Below, piece by piece: positions 20,125 through 47,604 of a stretch of 64,000 bases of DNA (position 1 is the first letter of the stretch; each line of letters begins with the position of its first letter). The translations under genes were made by a program, and so were the position numbers. The stretch covers positions 136,621,582-136,685,581 of the forward strand of contig BTPG01000003.1 of NCBI GenBank assembly GCA_036245525.1. Reading direction: 5' to 3'. Source of the DNA: Semisulcospira habei. Lineage: Eukaryota > Mollusca > Gastropoda > Semisulcospiridae. The notes below the pieces were generated by a model. It was given only the letters and a program-made list of their open reading frames with translations, was not told the origin of the DNA and made no database searches.

Positions 20125-22160
20125 ATGACTTGCACACAATGCGGAGGCTTCCAGTGGCCGTCGGATAACCATACAGTCTGCCTCCTGTGCGCTGGGTGTG
20201 CTTCCGACCACTCTTGTGACGTCTGTGCTACCTGGCCAGAGCTGATGGTCAAATCTCTGGAGCTTTTATAAGAGGGAGCGTCCTACGCCCTCTGGTGCTT
20301 TGAAGATTGTCGAGACGCCTGCCGCTGTGCCCTCGGCACCGGAAGTGAGAGACCAACTTGATCCGACACAGAAGACGCCACTGAGTATTCAATGGACTAG
20401 TGCACGGGGTGGGGTGTCGACCGTCGAGGCCGCCGCCAGGAAAGAGCGCGCCCGGACACAGCTGCTTGAGAAGCAGAAAACCCGCCTCTCCTCAGAGCCT
20501 GGTTCGAAGAGACGCACTTGGCGTCCCACGTCCACTTTCGCTCCCCATTCATCTCTAAGTAAGCCGCCGGGATCCCGCTGGGGGTCCCCTTGCCGGCAAG
20601 TAACCCACCTCTCCCAAGAGCCTGGTTCAGAGAGACTTGCACATAATCGTCTGGAGCCGCCTGTCAGCGAAGATCGTAGACGCCGGGATTCTGCTCGCCG
20701 TTCTCGCTCGTCTTCGCGAGACCGTAGGAGGACCTTCTCCGCTCATCGCTCGTTGGATCAGGATTCCCTTCGCTGCAGGCGGGGTTCGCCTTCTTCGTGT
20801 TCCCTCTCTCGCTCGGAATCCCATTCGTCCCGTTCCTCTTCCCATCGCCCGCCCACCTTCCCCTTGCCTCAGCCTTTCCGTTCCCGACCTCCTCGCCGCA
20901 GCCGTTCTCCTCCTCCGGACCATTCTTCCTCAGGCAGGAGACCCTTGGCACGTCGTTCCGACTTTCGCTCTCCCCATCGGCGGGAGGCTTCGGCCCCTGC
21001 TTTTCGCCCTCAGCGGGAATTCCGTCCTCGGAGCCCTCGTCGCCCTCCTCGTTCGCCTATTGCCAGACAGCGGGATTTCGACACCCTGAGTTTGACGGCC
21101 GACGACTCCTCGGCCTGGTTGCTCGGACGTCTCGGCCGTTCTCCGTCTCCCTCTTCTTCGGCTTCCAGCTCTTCAGCTTCCATCAGACCTGTCTCTTCGG
21201 CTCGGATGGACACTCGCATGGCGCTGGACGGGGCGGCTAAGATCATCGCCGCCTCCCTGCCTGCGGAAGTGTGCCCGGCGTCCCCACCTTTGAAGAGGAA
21301 GATTGCCTTTGTGGACGCGGATAGGACCGTCAAGAGATTCAAGTCCCTCCCGCAGCCGGCTAGTTTTTTTGATCTGCGGGACGCCTTCTCGACTCACCTA
21401 CATTCGGAGACGCGGAACTCGGACTTCCTTTCGGACGCGAGGTGTCCTCCCGCAGTCGACATCGCTTTTCAGCAGGATTGGTACGCCGGCCATTCGCAGT
21501 CTTTCCTCTGCCCGCTCCCGCCCGTGGATCCTGCTGCTCTGATGCAAGCTGGAGGTGCTGCCATGCTGAAGTGATCCTTCCCGCGGGGATTGGATAGGAC
21601 GGCGTCTCTGGTTCGGAACACGCTTGCCTGCACCGGTTTCTTGGAGTTGCTTACACAGGCTTTCATTCGGCGTCTCGAGGAAGCTTGGCAGCCTTCTCTG
21701 TCTCCCCTCCTGGGAGACCTACTAGTCATGGCGGAGGCTGGCAACCGCGCGGCCTATCACTCGTCCGTCAACGCGATGGCTGCCGCGTCGAACTGCGACC
21801 TTTTGCGACGGGACGCGGTTCTTCAGGCTTGCAGTGGAATGCCGACCGACCTGAGGACTCAGCTACGTCGAGGCCCCCCTGGGAGGGTCTCTGCTCTTCG
21901 GTGATACGTGGGAGTCAGTGAAGGATTCTAACTCCGACCGTTGGCCTCGCAAGACAGTCAAGCAGCGCTTTCCCCCCGCCCGCACAGCCCTGGGTCGCTC
22001 CTTGCGGGCCCGCAAGCCTTTTACCTCGGACCCGTCTGCCCCACCGCGAGCTACACTCCGTCGTCGCCTGTCCTTCGGTCGCCCTGGCCCAGCTAACGCC
22101 CCTACCCCCTCCTGGCCCCGTCCCTCTCGTCGCCCTGGGCGCGGGCGGGCCACTTGACTT
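20125..22160 (+). pseudogene. DIRS copy 2 ORF1 (Gag-like) with Cys-rich N-terminus
   Basis: ATG 20125 starts MTCTQCGGFQWPSDNHTVCL, then LCAGCASDHSCDVCATW, a Cys/His cluster suggestive of metal binding (inference). That frame stops at 20271. A second frame, 20300-21574, carries a long Arg/Ser-rich region, then PAEVCPASPPLKRK and DWYAGHSQSFLCPLP. After a TGA at 21572-21574 it continues LDRTASLVRNTLACTGFLEL and NRAAYHSSVNAMAA to about 21904. Conserved core order matches the other two copies. Dead as read. Confidence 0.72.
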
Positions 22161-22239
22161 GTCCCCGTTTCCCCCTCCGCCGACCGTCTCCGGGGCTCCT
22201 GTCGGCTGAAGGCTAGCAAGATTCAGCAAGGAGTGACGC

Positions 22240-23900
22240 TTGCTGTTTCGAGACGAGCCCTGGGTGTTGGACGTGGTGACCAGAGGATTGCGGATCTCCT
22301 TCCGCTCCCCTCCTCCTTTGCGCTCCGTGCCGCTGTGGACAGAGGTACCTTCCGACGACCTAAAGGCTGCCGCTCTGCATGGAGAAGTCGCGGCTCTCCT
22401 CTTGAAGCGAGCCACGGAGATAGTGCAGCGTCCGGACTCGCCCGCCTTTTACAGCTGACTGTTCGTGGTACCCAAACCCGGTGGCAAGTGGCGTCCAGTC
22501 ATAGACCTGTCGGCGCTGAATGGTTTCATCGCAGCCCCTTCCTTTCGGATGGAGACGACCAGGGCCCTTCGTGCAGCGGTTCAGCCCATGGACTACGCGG
22601 TCAGTCTGGATCTTTCCGACGCCTACCTGCATGTCCCCATGCACTCGACTTCCAGGAAGTACCTGCGCTTCGCGTTCGAAGGAGTGATTTACCAGTTTTG
22701 CGCCCTACCGTTCGGTCTCAACCTCAGCCCATGGGCATTCACCCGCATCATGGATGCTGTAGTGGCCAAGGCAAGACAGTCATCGTCCAGCCCCACGTCG
22801 AATTATCTCGACGACCTACTGTTGAGGAACCAGGTGGAAGCCACCCTAGCGACAGACAGGGACGCCTTGATGCGGTTGCTTCACCAGTTGGGATTCCTGG
22901 TCAACGCGGGGAAGTCGGATCTCACCCCCGCACGCCACTTCGTCCATCTCGGCATGGAATTCGCCACGGAACGCAACAGGGTGCACTTGCCGGAGCCACG
23001 GATTGTGAAGTTGTCCTCACTGGCCGCGTTGGTAGCCCAGCAGCAGACGGCCCCCGCCAGAGTCTGGCTTCAGCTTCTTGGCCTGATCAACGCGGCAGCA
23101 GATCTTATCCCGCTCGGCCGTCTCTACTCCCGACTGCTACAACTTCATCTCCTACTGCTCTGGCGTCCCTCCTCGGGCGACTTGACCGCCATGGTCCCCG
23201 TCTCTCCTCTGGTGCGCCCCCATCTCTTACGGTGGACCGACAGGAAGTGGTTGGCAGTGGGAGTTCCCCTTTCCTCTCCATCCCCTCACCTCTCCCTGTG
23301 TGTCGACACGAGTCGTGCTGGTTGGGGAGCCCACCTACTTCCGCAGTTCTCCACGACGTCCGGCCTCTGGCCTCCGGAGTACGCGGACAAGCACAGCAAC
23401 TGGTTGGAGCTGCAAGCGGTGTGGCAGGCCCTCGTCATTTGGGAAGAGCAACTCCGCCACCAGCATCTTCTCGTCCTCTCAGACAACTCGACAGTTGTGG
23501 TGTATATACACTCACCCGATCTCTGCATGCTACTGTATCGGTTGATGCGCTGGTGCGAGGACCACGCCCCGACTCAAAGCGCTCGCCACATTCCAGGTCG
23601 CCTGAATGTGTTGGCGGACTCGCTGTCCCGTCGCTGTCCCGTCGCGGACAGCTTATTCACACAAAATGGACTCTACGCCAGGACATTTCCCGTATGATTT
23701 GCACTCACTGGGAGACACCGATGGTCGACCTCTTCGCCACGAGGTGGAATCACCAGCTTCCCCTCTTCGTCTCCCCAGTCCCAGATCCCCTGGCTTGGGC
23801 GGTCGATGCCCTGTCCATTCCTTGGGACGGGCTCATCGCTTACGCCTTTCCCCTGACAGTCCTCGTTACAAAAAAGTCCTCCTAAAGCTGCGAGGAACCG
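22240..23900 (+). pseudogene. DIRS copy 2 reverse transcriptase-RNase H, nearly intact
   Basis: One frame reads LFRDEPWVLDVVTRGLRISF, is stopped by TGA at 22456-22458 after DSPAFYS, and resumes with [20 protein letters not shown]. Motifs: [35 protein letters not shown] and [12 protein letters not shown] (YLDD catalytic pair). RNase [42 protein letters not shown] and RHIPGRLNVLADSLS. The frame ends at 23697. The conserved tail (VDLFATRWNHQLPLFVSPVP) is in another frame after a shift. A few lesions only, so this is the best-preserved polymerase here. Confidence 0.85.
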
Positions 23901-23931
23901 ACGCAATCCTGCTCCTGGTCGCTCCGTTCTC

Positions 23932-24690
23932 TTGGACTCGTTCCTGGTCCACCGACCTGATCAGCCTCGCCACACACCCTCCTCTACTGCTCCCCACGCC
24001 CCGCACTATGCTCAAGCAGCCCCGTCAGGCGCTGTTCCACCCTTGCCCGGAACGGTTACTTCTACACGCCTGGAGGTTGTGCAGCAAGCCCTCACCGCTA
24101 GAGGTTTCTCGGGTGCTGCAGTGGAAGCTATCGCCACAGCCCGCAAGCCCTCGACTAGACGTATCTACGAGGGAAAGTGGAGGGTACTATGCTCCTGGTG
24201 CAGCGACCATCATCTCTCCCCCACCGACCTGACAAACCCCCAGCTAGCGGACTTCTTCCTCTGGCTCTTCGGAGACCAAGGACTGGCCCCTATTACCATC
24301 AGGGGATACCTCTCTATGATTGCCGATACTTACCGGCATCTCGGCCGCTCGGACCCCGGAGCTTGTAAGGACCTAGTGGACCTGATGACACACTTCGGCC
24401 TACACAGACCAACCTCTCGCTCGCTACTTCCCCGCTGGGATTTACCTTGGGTTCTTACCTGGCTGAACTCACCACGTTTCGAACCGCTACCACTCGCCAG
24501 ACTTGCAGATGTGACGCGTAAGACTTGCTTTCTGCTGGCTCTCACCACCGCGGCACGAGTAAGCGAGCTACACGCCCTCTCAGCACGGCCTACCTGCCTG
24601 CAATTTAGAGCAGATCGTTCCGTTCAGCTAGTGACGGACCCTGCCTTCGTTGCCAAGACTAGGTCCCCCTTGACTCAAAGGACCCTCCCA
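23932..24690 (+). pseudogene. DIRS copy 2 tyrosine recombinase, C-terminally deleted
   Basis: The frame overlaps the end of the polymerase ORF in another phase. It reads TRLEVVQQALTARGFSGAAV, PSTRRIYEGKWRVLCSWC, QLADFFLWLFGDQGLAPIT, then [20 protein letters not shown] with the box I Arg. The protein should continue to H-x-x-R and Tyr, but the sequence jumps after RSPLTQ into terminal-repeat DNA. The open frame runs to 24906 only by chance through the repeat. Confidence 0.82.
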
Positions 24691-24714
24691 CCTGCCCCGC
24701 TTGCGAGCCTAATT

Positions 24715-24879
24715 CGTGACTGGAGTTCACAGGTGAATAGTGCCCGTGGGCAGGAGCGGGAGACAACTCTCGGCCCCTCTGGGGGTTCCCCGAGTGCCTC
24801 CCGGGTTGTGTTTACACAATCGGTTCTTAGGCTAGAACTGAGCAAGGAGTGGACACTCCACAAAGTCATGTCATCGGTA
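24715..24879 (-). repeat. DIRS copy 2 right inverted terminal repeat
   Basis: CGTGACTGGAGTTCACAGGT ... AAGTCATGTCATCGGTA, the inverse of 19148-19312, followed by the A/T-rich extension AAGTATTTTTCGAAAAAATA. Confidence 0.88.
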
Positions 24880-24920
24880 AGTATTTTTCGAAAAAATACC
24901 TTTTAAAGAAAAATGAATTT

Positions 24921-25475
24921 TTGGCACTTTTGACAAAATCTTTTTAGACGATAATGTACGTGTTTGGTGGAACAGGAGCAGCTCCTAAACCTTTTTTTAA
25001 ATGTTCAGCATCCCCTCAGATTGATAATCAACATGATTTTTTAGTTCATTTACAACCCTTAGGCTGTAAGGTAGCACTTTTTGTCATGATGATTCCTGCA
25101 GCAGCCAAAGGTTTAATATAATAAATCACACCTATTTGACCACCATCTGTAAAATTCAACCAGCTGACTAAACTGACCATTGTCTGATTCCACCGTCTTC
25201 CATCCTCTGCTATCCGATAGACATGATTTACATGAGCCCTTGCAGCTGCTGCAGGGGCTCATGAAACTATATACCTCTTGCCGATGAAAATTGACTTGAA
25301 CCAGCTGACTCGGCTAGAAGGTGTTACTAGGGTTCAGCATATAATTTATGATGCACAGACTGTCCACGGGATGAACACTGTGAACTTTTGGATCAGATGA
25401 AAAACTGCCTTATTATCTAAATGGACATGTGAAACAATTCATCTACAAATATCTATCTAATTCTAAAAACGTTCA
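24921..25475. other. Intergenic, between DIRS copy 2 and the ATP23 3' end
   Basis: Contains a truncated family B hairpin (about 25050-25114, right arm shortened) and a family C hairpin (about 25210-25280). No coding signal seen. Confidence 0.5.
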
Positions 25476-40955
<15,480 letters not shown>

Positions 40956-41368
40956 GTTAGAACAAGGGACTTCACTGTGATACAAAAACAACAAAAACCG
41001 GTGTCTGCTATATTTTTGTTGCTCTATGACAAATGCCCGGTGGTCAGATCAAGTCAGTCATCGCCGTATACAGTGCGTTTGCAATGCTCATGAACCACCT
41101 TTTTTGTGCGCATTTTTCTTCAAACCAAAAACAACACAACAAAGTGACTCAGTGAGACCAAAGAGGGTATTTTATTTGATTGGTTTTTTTTTTTTCAAGA
41201 GCCGCACTGAACTGCCGGCCTGGCCAATCCCGCCGGGCGGCGGCGGCCGATTTGCCGGCCGGCCGAGGCGGTTTCACTGAGTTCATAAATAAAATATATA
41301 GAACGGGGAAGAAACGCGCAAAGGGACTCTATCAGTCACAGGTATTTGCCAGTAAAGAACCATTATCA
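40956..41368. promoter_or_regulatory. Probable ATP23 promoter, possibly bidirectional
   Basis: The interval between the ATP23 start (minus) and a possible divergent start at 41369 (plus) is GC-rich at 41205-41275 (several CCGGCC/GGCGGC blocks) and contains a CCAAT (in GGCCAATCCC, about 41223). Short CpG-rich intergenic spacers like this often drive both genes. No transcript evidence. Confidence 0.4.
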
Positions 41369-41441
41369 TGGTCCGTGGCGCAGTGCCACCACTGAATGCC
41401 AAAGGTGCGAGAGGTTCGACTTCAAAACGGACTTTTCTCCT
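41369..41441 (+). CDS. Possible 5' exon of a divergent gene (tentative)
   Basis: ATG 41369 begins MVRGAVPPLNAKGARGST, then SKRTFLL, ending at a strong donor CTG|GTAAGTG (about 41442). No family recognised and no matching downstream exon found. Confidence 0.25.
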
Positions 41442-41519
41442 CTGGTAAGTGTCACCGTTAATTCGGGCGGACCGTCGGGGGTTCTTTCTCCGGGTACTCC
41501 GGTTCTTCCACCCCCCACT

Positions 41520-41521
41520 CA

Positions 41522-41552
<31 letters not shown>
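41520..41552. repeat. C-tract and (CA)n low complexity
   Basis: A run of about 17 C followed by a short CA repeat. Confidence 0.85.
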
Positions 41553-41776
41553 TTGGTACCGGTTTCAACTCAGGCCACTTTACAAATGTGAAATACACTC
41601 GCGATCAAAAAATCTCTGTAACTTCAGTAGCTGAACTGGCCCTTTTTCTGTCTTGTACTGTGTTTGTCTTAACTGGCGTAAATCCGTGTCTGTTACGTGA
41701 GTGTGCGTGTTGGGTTTCAGTTCGCGGCGCCTTTGAGTCGATTCGCCCCAAAATTGAGACAAAGCGCCTATGTATT

Positions 41777-41777
41777 A

Positions 41778-41825
<48 letters not shown>

Positions 41826-41835
41826 CATCATCATA
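41777..41835. repeat. (TTA)n microsatellite
   Basis: Trinucleotide run of roughly 17-18 ATT/TTA units, then ATC variants. Confidence 0.95.
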
Positions 41836-42583
41836 AAAATAGTAGTACTGATAAAATTAATATGTTTGCTGTTTATCTTCACAACTCGAAAAGCTATCAC
41901 GCCGCCGGGTCGGGTTCAGTGTCATCAGGATGCACACTGCATGTAATTCAAATTGTGGTGAAAAATGGACTTATTTCGAGAATTACGTGACTGATTATAC
42001 GGACTAAAAAACAACAACAAAAACTAAAAAAAAAAAAAAAACTTAAACCCACTAAAATACCAGAAGTTGACTTCCCGTACAAATCAATTTTATAAGACTG
42101 AAACTTGATCAGTTATGCAATGAGTGCGGCTAAACTGACTAGTTTCAAGTCAAGACTTTTTTTTTTTTTTTAAATGCTCTGGCGGGTCTTGTCATTGCCG
42201 ATATGAGTAAAAGAACCCTCCCGTATCTATTTGACTAACCAGCGACCCGGCTTTTGCTTTTCATGTCAGTTAATACAATGTCAGTAGGTCATGTTGATTG
42301 TCTGCTTTTGTCAAGCGAAAGTCACAGGTAGTTCCAGGCCCAATGGCCGGGTGCCGGCTATAAGGTAGCATACTTGCCCCCTCCCGGCATTTCCGTAGTT
42401 CTATTAGTTGAGCAACCGGGCCCACTGAATTGGGATGCCCTATAGGTAGCATTCTCGCCGCCGCACACACACACCGGCACACACATTCTCTCTCTTTCTT
42501 TTTACAACATGCTCTGTACATACCTCATTTTCCTCTTCAGCTCCGTCATTATGGTTTTTTGTTTGTTTGTTTGTTTGTTTGTT

Positions 42584-43745
42584 TTTTGCTCACGTGCGAA
42601 GCAAAAGTGAGTCTATGTTTTGGGCCAGTGGTCGTCCGTCCGTCGTCCGCCCGACGTCGTCCGTGGTAAACTTTAACGTTGGCATTTTCTCGGCGGAGAC
42701 CAGTATTCAAGCCACAACGGTCTTCAAACTTGGCCCAAGGATACTTTGTCGCAAGATCTTTCTAAAGTATACCGATTTGAGTGACCTCTCACAAACGTCA
42801 AGGTCACAGGGGATCAGGAAATATGTAAAAAAATAGCTATATTTTGACATAATTTATTTTTCTCAAATACTATTCACAACTTCAAACCCAAACTTGGTAC
42901 AAAGGTACCTGATGGTAAGATATTTCTATGCATACTAATTTGGTTGATCCTTGGGAAAGACCAAGGGTCACAAGAGCTTAGGAAATACATGAAAAATAGT
43001 CATATCTTGACAAAAGATGTTTTTTTCTCAAATACTGTTCACAACTTCAAACTCAAACTTGCTACAGAGATACCTGATGGTAAAACCTATCTATGCATAC
43101 TAATTTGGATGACCCCTCGGAGAGGTCAAGGGTAATAAGGGCTCAGGAAATAGGTCCGAAATAGCCATATTTTGACAGAATATGTTTTTTTTTTCCTCAA
43201 ATACTGTTTACAACTTTAAACCCAAACTTGCTACAGAGATACCTGATTGGAAGACCGTTATATGCGCACTAATTTGGTTCATTCCTCAAAAAGGTCAAGG
43301 GTCACGAGAGCTTAGGAAATAGGTAAAAAAAATCGCCATATTTGGTACAAAAGATGTTATTTTCTCAAATACTATTCACAACTTTAAACCCAAATTTGCT
43401 ACAGAGATACCTGATGGTAAGTTAAGTTGGATGACCCTCGGAAAGGTCAAGGTCACAAGAGGCTGGCAAATGTTTTAAATGCCAATTTTGGATAAAATTA
43501 TCAACATTTTTGCAAATTTTTCAAACAAATTTGGAGCAAAGATAGTTGACGATAAGACCTTCCTATGCATACTAATTTTAGCCAACTCATCACAAAGGTC
43601 AAGCGTCACGGGAGGTTGACAGATGTGTGACATTTTCAGAAAACATGGATTTTGCTGTTGCAGAAGCCAGCCCTTGTCACAAAGGTCACACATAATTATG
43701 TAACTCGGTCATACACGTGAGCCATAATGGCTTTGCCTTGTTTTT
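42584..43745. mobile_element. Pearl-like element with about 170-bp core repeats, copy 1
   Basis: The left flank GCTCACGTGCGAAGCAAAAG leads into GTCCGTCCGTCGTCCG. A core of about four tandem units follows, marked by CTCAAATACTATTCACAACT, then CAAACTTG and GATACCTGATGGTAAGA (near 42857, 43028, 43197, 43365). The right flank is CACGTGAGCCATAATGGC. No protein. Flanks plus tandem cores resemble the bivalve pearl/CvA family (established design; assignment inferred). Confidence 0.65.
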
Positions 43746-45588
43746 GTGTGTGTTACTTCTTTTATTACAAAGTTTAATTCTTCGCACGTTCCACGTCATA
43801 ACTTCAGTTCATTCTGATCAGAAAAGATAAGTAGAGCATTGTGTATCTGTTTGTATTATTTTGAAAAGGGTTTTAGCCCAAAATATTAATAAACTGTGTT
43901 GTAATTGCCTTTTCTAAGCGTTGTATTTTGCAGCGAGGTTAGCGTAACTAGACATTTGGCGTAATTTTATTTTGTAATTCGGCGTCTAAAGCGGGGCGGG
44001 CCTGCCCGCCCATAACGTAATGGGCATGCTATTGAATGCGCTCCATCGTGTCTGTGTGTGACGTCAGAATATCCCATATCAAAGAGCAGTCTCACGTCAT
44101 TCCTACAGTCGAAAGGGTGTCCATGACGTGTCAATTATTTGACGCAATACTGACCAAACTGATATGGCTGCCCTATCATAACAGGGCGTAGTTTATTTAG
44201 GATGTCCTCGACAGCTTGAACTATGGTCCTGGATAAAATGTACACCTGCCCTTCGTCTATTCTGGCTTAGGGTGATGCGTCCAGTTTTACGTCGATGAAA
44301 TTAGAGCTTCACATGTCATCGTCAGCCTGGTGGTCAGTGTTGTTTTTTGTTGTCATTGTCATAGCCGCCATTTCAGTTAGGCCTTACGACGCAGTGAAAT
44401 GGAACCAAGCAATTAGTCTTAAGTCGGTGTTTTACCTTCAGTTGTCATTTACTGAGGCGGCTGTTCAGTGTGTCCAAACAACAGAAATACCGAGCACACT
44501 TTACCATTAGCCGTCCATACTGAAGTATGCAGTGGTTGCGGTATGTAGTAACTGTGGTTGCGGTAGTTCTTCCTCTGTTGAATAAAGATCAGAGGTGAAA
44601 TCACTTTGAATGCAGCCATGAAGGTTCAGTTCCATTATGTCAAACATGTTGCTGTCTAGAATCTGTTTTGGCAAAGACCTTGTCTTCTCCTTCAGTCTCC
44701 CCGTATAGAGTCAGGCTCAGCTAAGCGCTGGAGACTGCGGCGACACTTCCGATCACGTGTCTTAAGCTACACGACCACTGAACTCGGTATTCGCCGGCCG
44801 AGTAATTAATCATTCGAACTTCTGTGCTCGTAAACTACGTTTTCCGCGAATATGTTAAAAACAGTGAACTTAAAAATAAATAATAAATAAATTTTAAAAA
44901 AGCGTGTACATAAGCGTGTACATAAGCTCACAGATCGCAATGATTAGTCAAATGCTTGCTAGATGAAGTTTCACTCAAAGTAGATGAACATCAGCTGAAA
45001 AAAACTTTCTTAAGTTCATGGCCCTCTCATACCTAACAGTACAGTTTTACGATAATTGACGCAGTCCACTTTACAAAATGACACACACCAATTAGTACTT
45101 GTGTCTCCCATGGAAATGTACACGTGCTGAGCTTAAAACTTCTTGTCACGTCCGGAACACAGTCATAGGAACTAAATGGTTAGCTATTAAGCTATTTGGC
45201 TGTGAAGCCGAGCAGGCAACTAAGGCCATCTCACGGAGGGAAGGGTAAATGTCTCAAGAGGATAGTCCAAAACAGGATATGCAAATATACTATTACTATT
45301 TCTAAATGTCACACAAGTCGAGACTTTAAGCCGGTGCATGTCTGCAGACTTTAAGAAAGCTACGGGCAACAGTGATATCACACAGATTTAATCTTGGTAA
45401 ATAAATTATGATCTTCCTTTAGAAAGTCGACGATTTCGTCCAGGAGAACGTCCTGGAATAAAGGTGTTTTCGACTTATATATCACAAAAACTGTCGAAAT
45501 CATATTTTGCTCCTCCTACCTGAGCCGGGTACAAACAGTCGGATAGACAACATTCATTCTCGTGAATTTAGTCGGGTGTAAGTATATG

Positions 45589-45717
45589 TTAAACCATGAG
45601 TGGTGGTGATTTACGATCCGAGACTTGCTTTGTCACACAAGTTCTGGCTCCGAGGAACCATAACTGTGTGTCAAAAGCAAACTGAGGTTTGTTAATCATC
45701 ACCATTCATAGTTTAAC
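45589..45717. repeat. Imperfect inverted repeat, possible MITE
   Basis: GTTAAACCATGAGTGGTGGT at the left pairs with ATCACCATTCATAGTTTAAC at the right, about 75-bp spacer. Confidence 0.55.
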
Positions 45718-46488
45718 GTGTTTATCCCAATGTCGTATAATCCCTGTTTCATGCCATGTTGGTTTGACGGTTGGGTTGACTCGATAGAGAATACCAAACG
45801 TTTTGCTTATTTTGTTTTTTCTTATAGTAAAGTTGTTCTTTAGCGTTGGTGACAAAAAGGGGGAATTAGGGTCCCCCCAAAAAAATGTTGATTTCTCATT
45901 GTTAATTTGGCGTATTTTAAGAATCTTATTATGTTTTAAAGAAATGTTTCCTATACATAGTTGATGAGAAATTCTGTGAGACAGGGAACGCCATATATGC
46001 ATTTCGTGTGTAACATCGTGACACCACTTGTATTTCAAACCCTCATTTTATTTTAGGCCGCAGTGATAAAACAGTTTTGAAATGATGGGCGCAGAAGTTC
46101 GCACCATTTCGTGTGTAACATCCTTTAGGCCAACACACAGATTTGGCCACATGTTTGTTGTTAAATGTTTTTATTACATGTGACTACATTTTGGGGATAT
46201 AATTGACGATAGTTATGTTAACTCGAACCCAAAGTTTACTTTATCATTTCACTCAAAGCAACATTCATTCCATTTCCATAGGCCAGTGACGTTACGCCAA
46301 TGGGTTACATACACATGGTTTGAACAGCTCGGGGTTATCTTCCTTGCTTTGTTAGACCATTTACGTTTTCTCTTGTACAAATAACCGACACAGAATACTT
46401 TTATTATTGAAAAATGACTTGTGCACATGCAGCAGCCGCAATGTGAAGGGTGTCAGCAGTCCCTTTTATTTTGGCAGCTATTTTGTCA

Positions 46489-46575
46489 ACCATGACAGCT
46501 CAAGGGGAGTACCTGATTAGCTTGGCGCCTTTCAGGCGCCAAGCTAATCAGGTACTCCCCTTGAGCTGTCATGGT
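46489..46575. repeat. Perfect 42-bp inverted repeat with 3-base loop (family A core)
   Basis: ACCATGACAGCTCAAGGGGA...GCTTGGCGCCT, loop TTC, then the exact inverse. It is the most symmetrical of the family A cores, although the outer TTAA ends have decayed. Confidence 0.85.
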
Positions 46576-47025
46576 CGACCCATCTCTTGCAGGTGGGTTA
46601 TTTTTCATGTTTTCAGTTCGTCTCAGACTTTAATAATCGGTTTATTTTTACGAAAGTTAACCAAATATAAATGAACATACACATGACAGAAAACAATTAT
46701 CCTTTTCTTCTGAGAATGTTTTATTTCATGAAATTTTGCCGTGAACTTTGATTACCCCTAAAAGTTACCAACAAGGAAGAACAACTCATTGTGACCATAA
46801 AAGGACCTCCCTAACACAAAGTTCCACAGATGTAACGTCAACAATTGATTGAGTTTTACCGTTGAGTCAACAATTCTTTATCGCGTTCCGCAGCATGCTG
46901 TTTCAGAATTTACGTCTAACTATTTGATGTAGCCCTGGTCTGCGTATAGGGTTCCATAGACCACATCGGGTTACTGACAAAATCACGAACGTAGGGCATG
47001 GTCGCGGAACACGACTATGAACATT

Positions 47026-47033
47026 TGACGTCA
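47026..47033. promoter_or_regulatory. CRE-type TGACGTCA site
   Basis: A perfect 8-bp palindrome about 320 bp before the mitochondrial-leader ATG. A candidate CREB/ATF site by sequence only. Confidence 0.35.
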
Positions 47034-47352
47034 TACTGTCGTGTCATAGGCGACACAAAGTATACTCAGGTGATTAGCACGCAAAAAGATCAAACCTCAC
47101 CGACGGTGGGGTAAGTGCGGAAGTAAACACTTTCTTATTAAAGAAGAGTATCAGAACTTCCATCCCAAAGAAAGTATTACGGAAAAGCGTGGTTCACGAG
47201 AATTTGCAAACGCAATATGCAAATGCTTAATATACTACGTGCAAACTGTCAACTGTGATCAAGATTTACTCATTATTTTTTTCGCAGAGTTTGTCACCTC
47301 GCAGACCCCCATCGCAGAGATCTAACTGGTACTAAGTCGAGAGAACTACAAG

Positions 47353-47578
47353 ATGCTGGCGCTTGGCGCTCGGACTTTCGGCACTGTATTGCGCACTTCT
47401 TGTTGGCTCCGCGGTGCCGGTAGTTTACGCAGCAGAGTCTGCGCACCTGTGAATGATGCACGTGGCCACTGCTGGAGTACAGCAACCAGAAATGTCCCCA
47501 AAAGTTGGTCACTCCGCCCGGTATACGCCGCAGCGCCGAGAAGGGGTCTGCAAACTCAGGTGCAGAGGAGCTTACGGA
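47353..47578 (+). CDS. First exon encoding a mitochondrial targeting leader
   Basis: ATG 47353 opens MLALGARTFGTVLRTSCWLR, then GAGSLRSRV, and further on RNVPKSWSLRPVYAAAPRRG and QVQRSLR. It is rich in Arg, Ser, Ala and Leu with no Asp or Glu before residue 35, typical of a cleavable mitochondrial presequence. The strong donor GGA|GTAAGTG ends it after 75 codons plus one base (phase 1). The mature protein is uncertain: several downstream blocks (51930, 53012, 57889 and perhaps 60933) can join in phase. I do not recognise the leader itself. Confidence 0.6.
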
Positions 47579-47604
47579 GTAAGTGAACTTTACTTTGGCT
47601 GCGC

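Larger units (their letters stand above)
19130..24920 (+). mobile_element. DIRS-type retroelement, copy 2 (internally deleted)
   Basis: Left inverted repeat 19148-19312, ORF1, reverse transcriptase/RNase H, the N-terminal two thirds of a tyrosine recombinase, then directly the right inverted repeat 24715-24879. Compared with copies 1 and 3, the recombinase C-terminus and internal complementary region are deleted. It sits between the 3' ends of the DD3-3-like and ATP23 genes. Confidence 0.88.
43746..47352. other. Intergenic region, no confident gene
   Basis: Contains a palindromic CRE-type TGACGTCA near 44059, an unsupported 71-codon frame at 44295-44510 with a signal-like hydrophobic stretch (WWSVLFFVVIVIAAISV), an inverted repeat at 45587-45718, and the palindrome at 46489-46575. 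No exons recognised. Confidence 0.45.

Noticed and set aside
22233..23885. 550-codon plus-strand frame
   Set aside because: Overlaps the true reverse-transcriptase frame, which has YLDD and RNase H motifs; only its last part coincides with conserved tail sequence after a shift.
44295..44510. Small secreted protein
   Set aside because: It has a hydrophobic stretch after the ATG but no homologue, donor or poly(A) support; not called.
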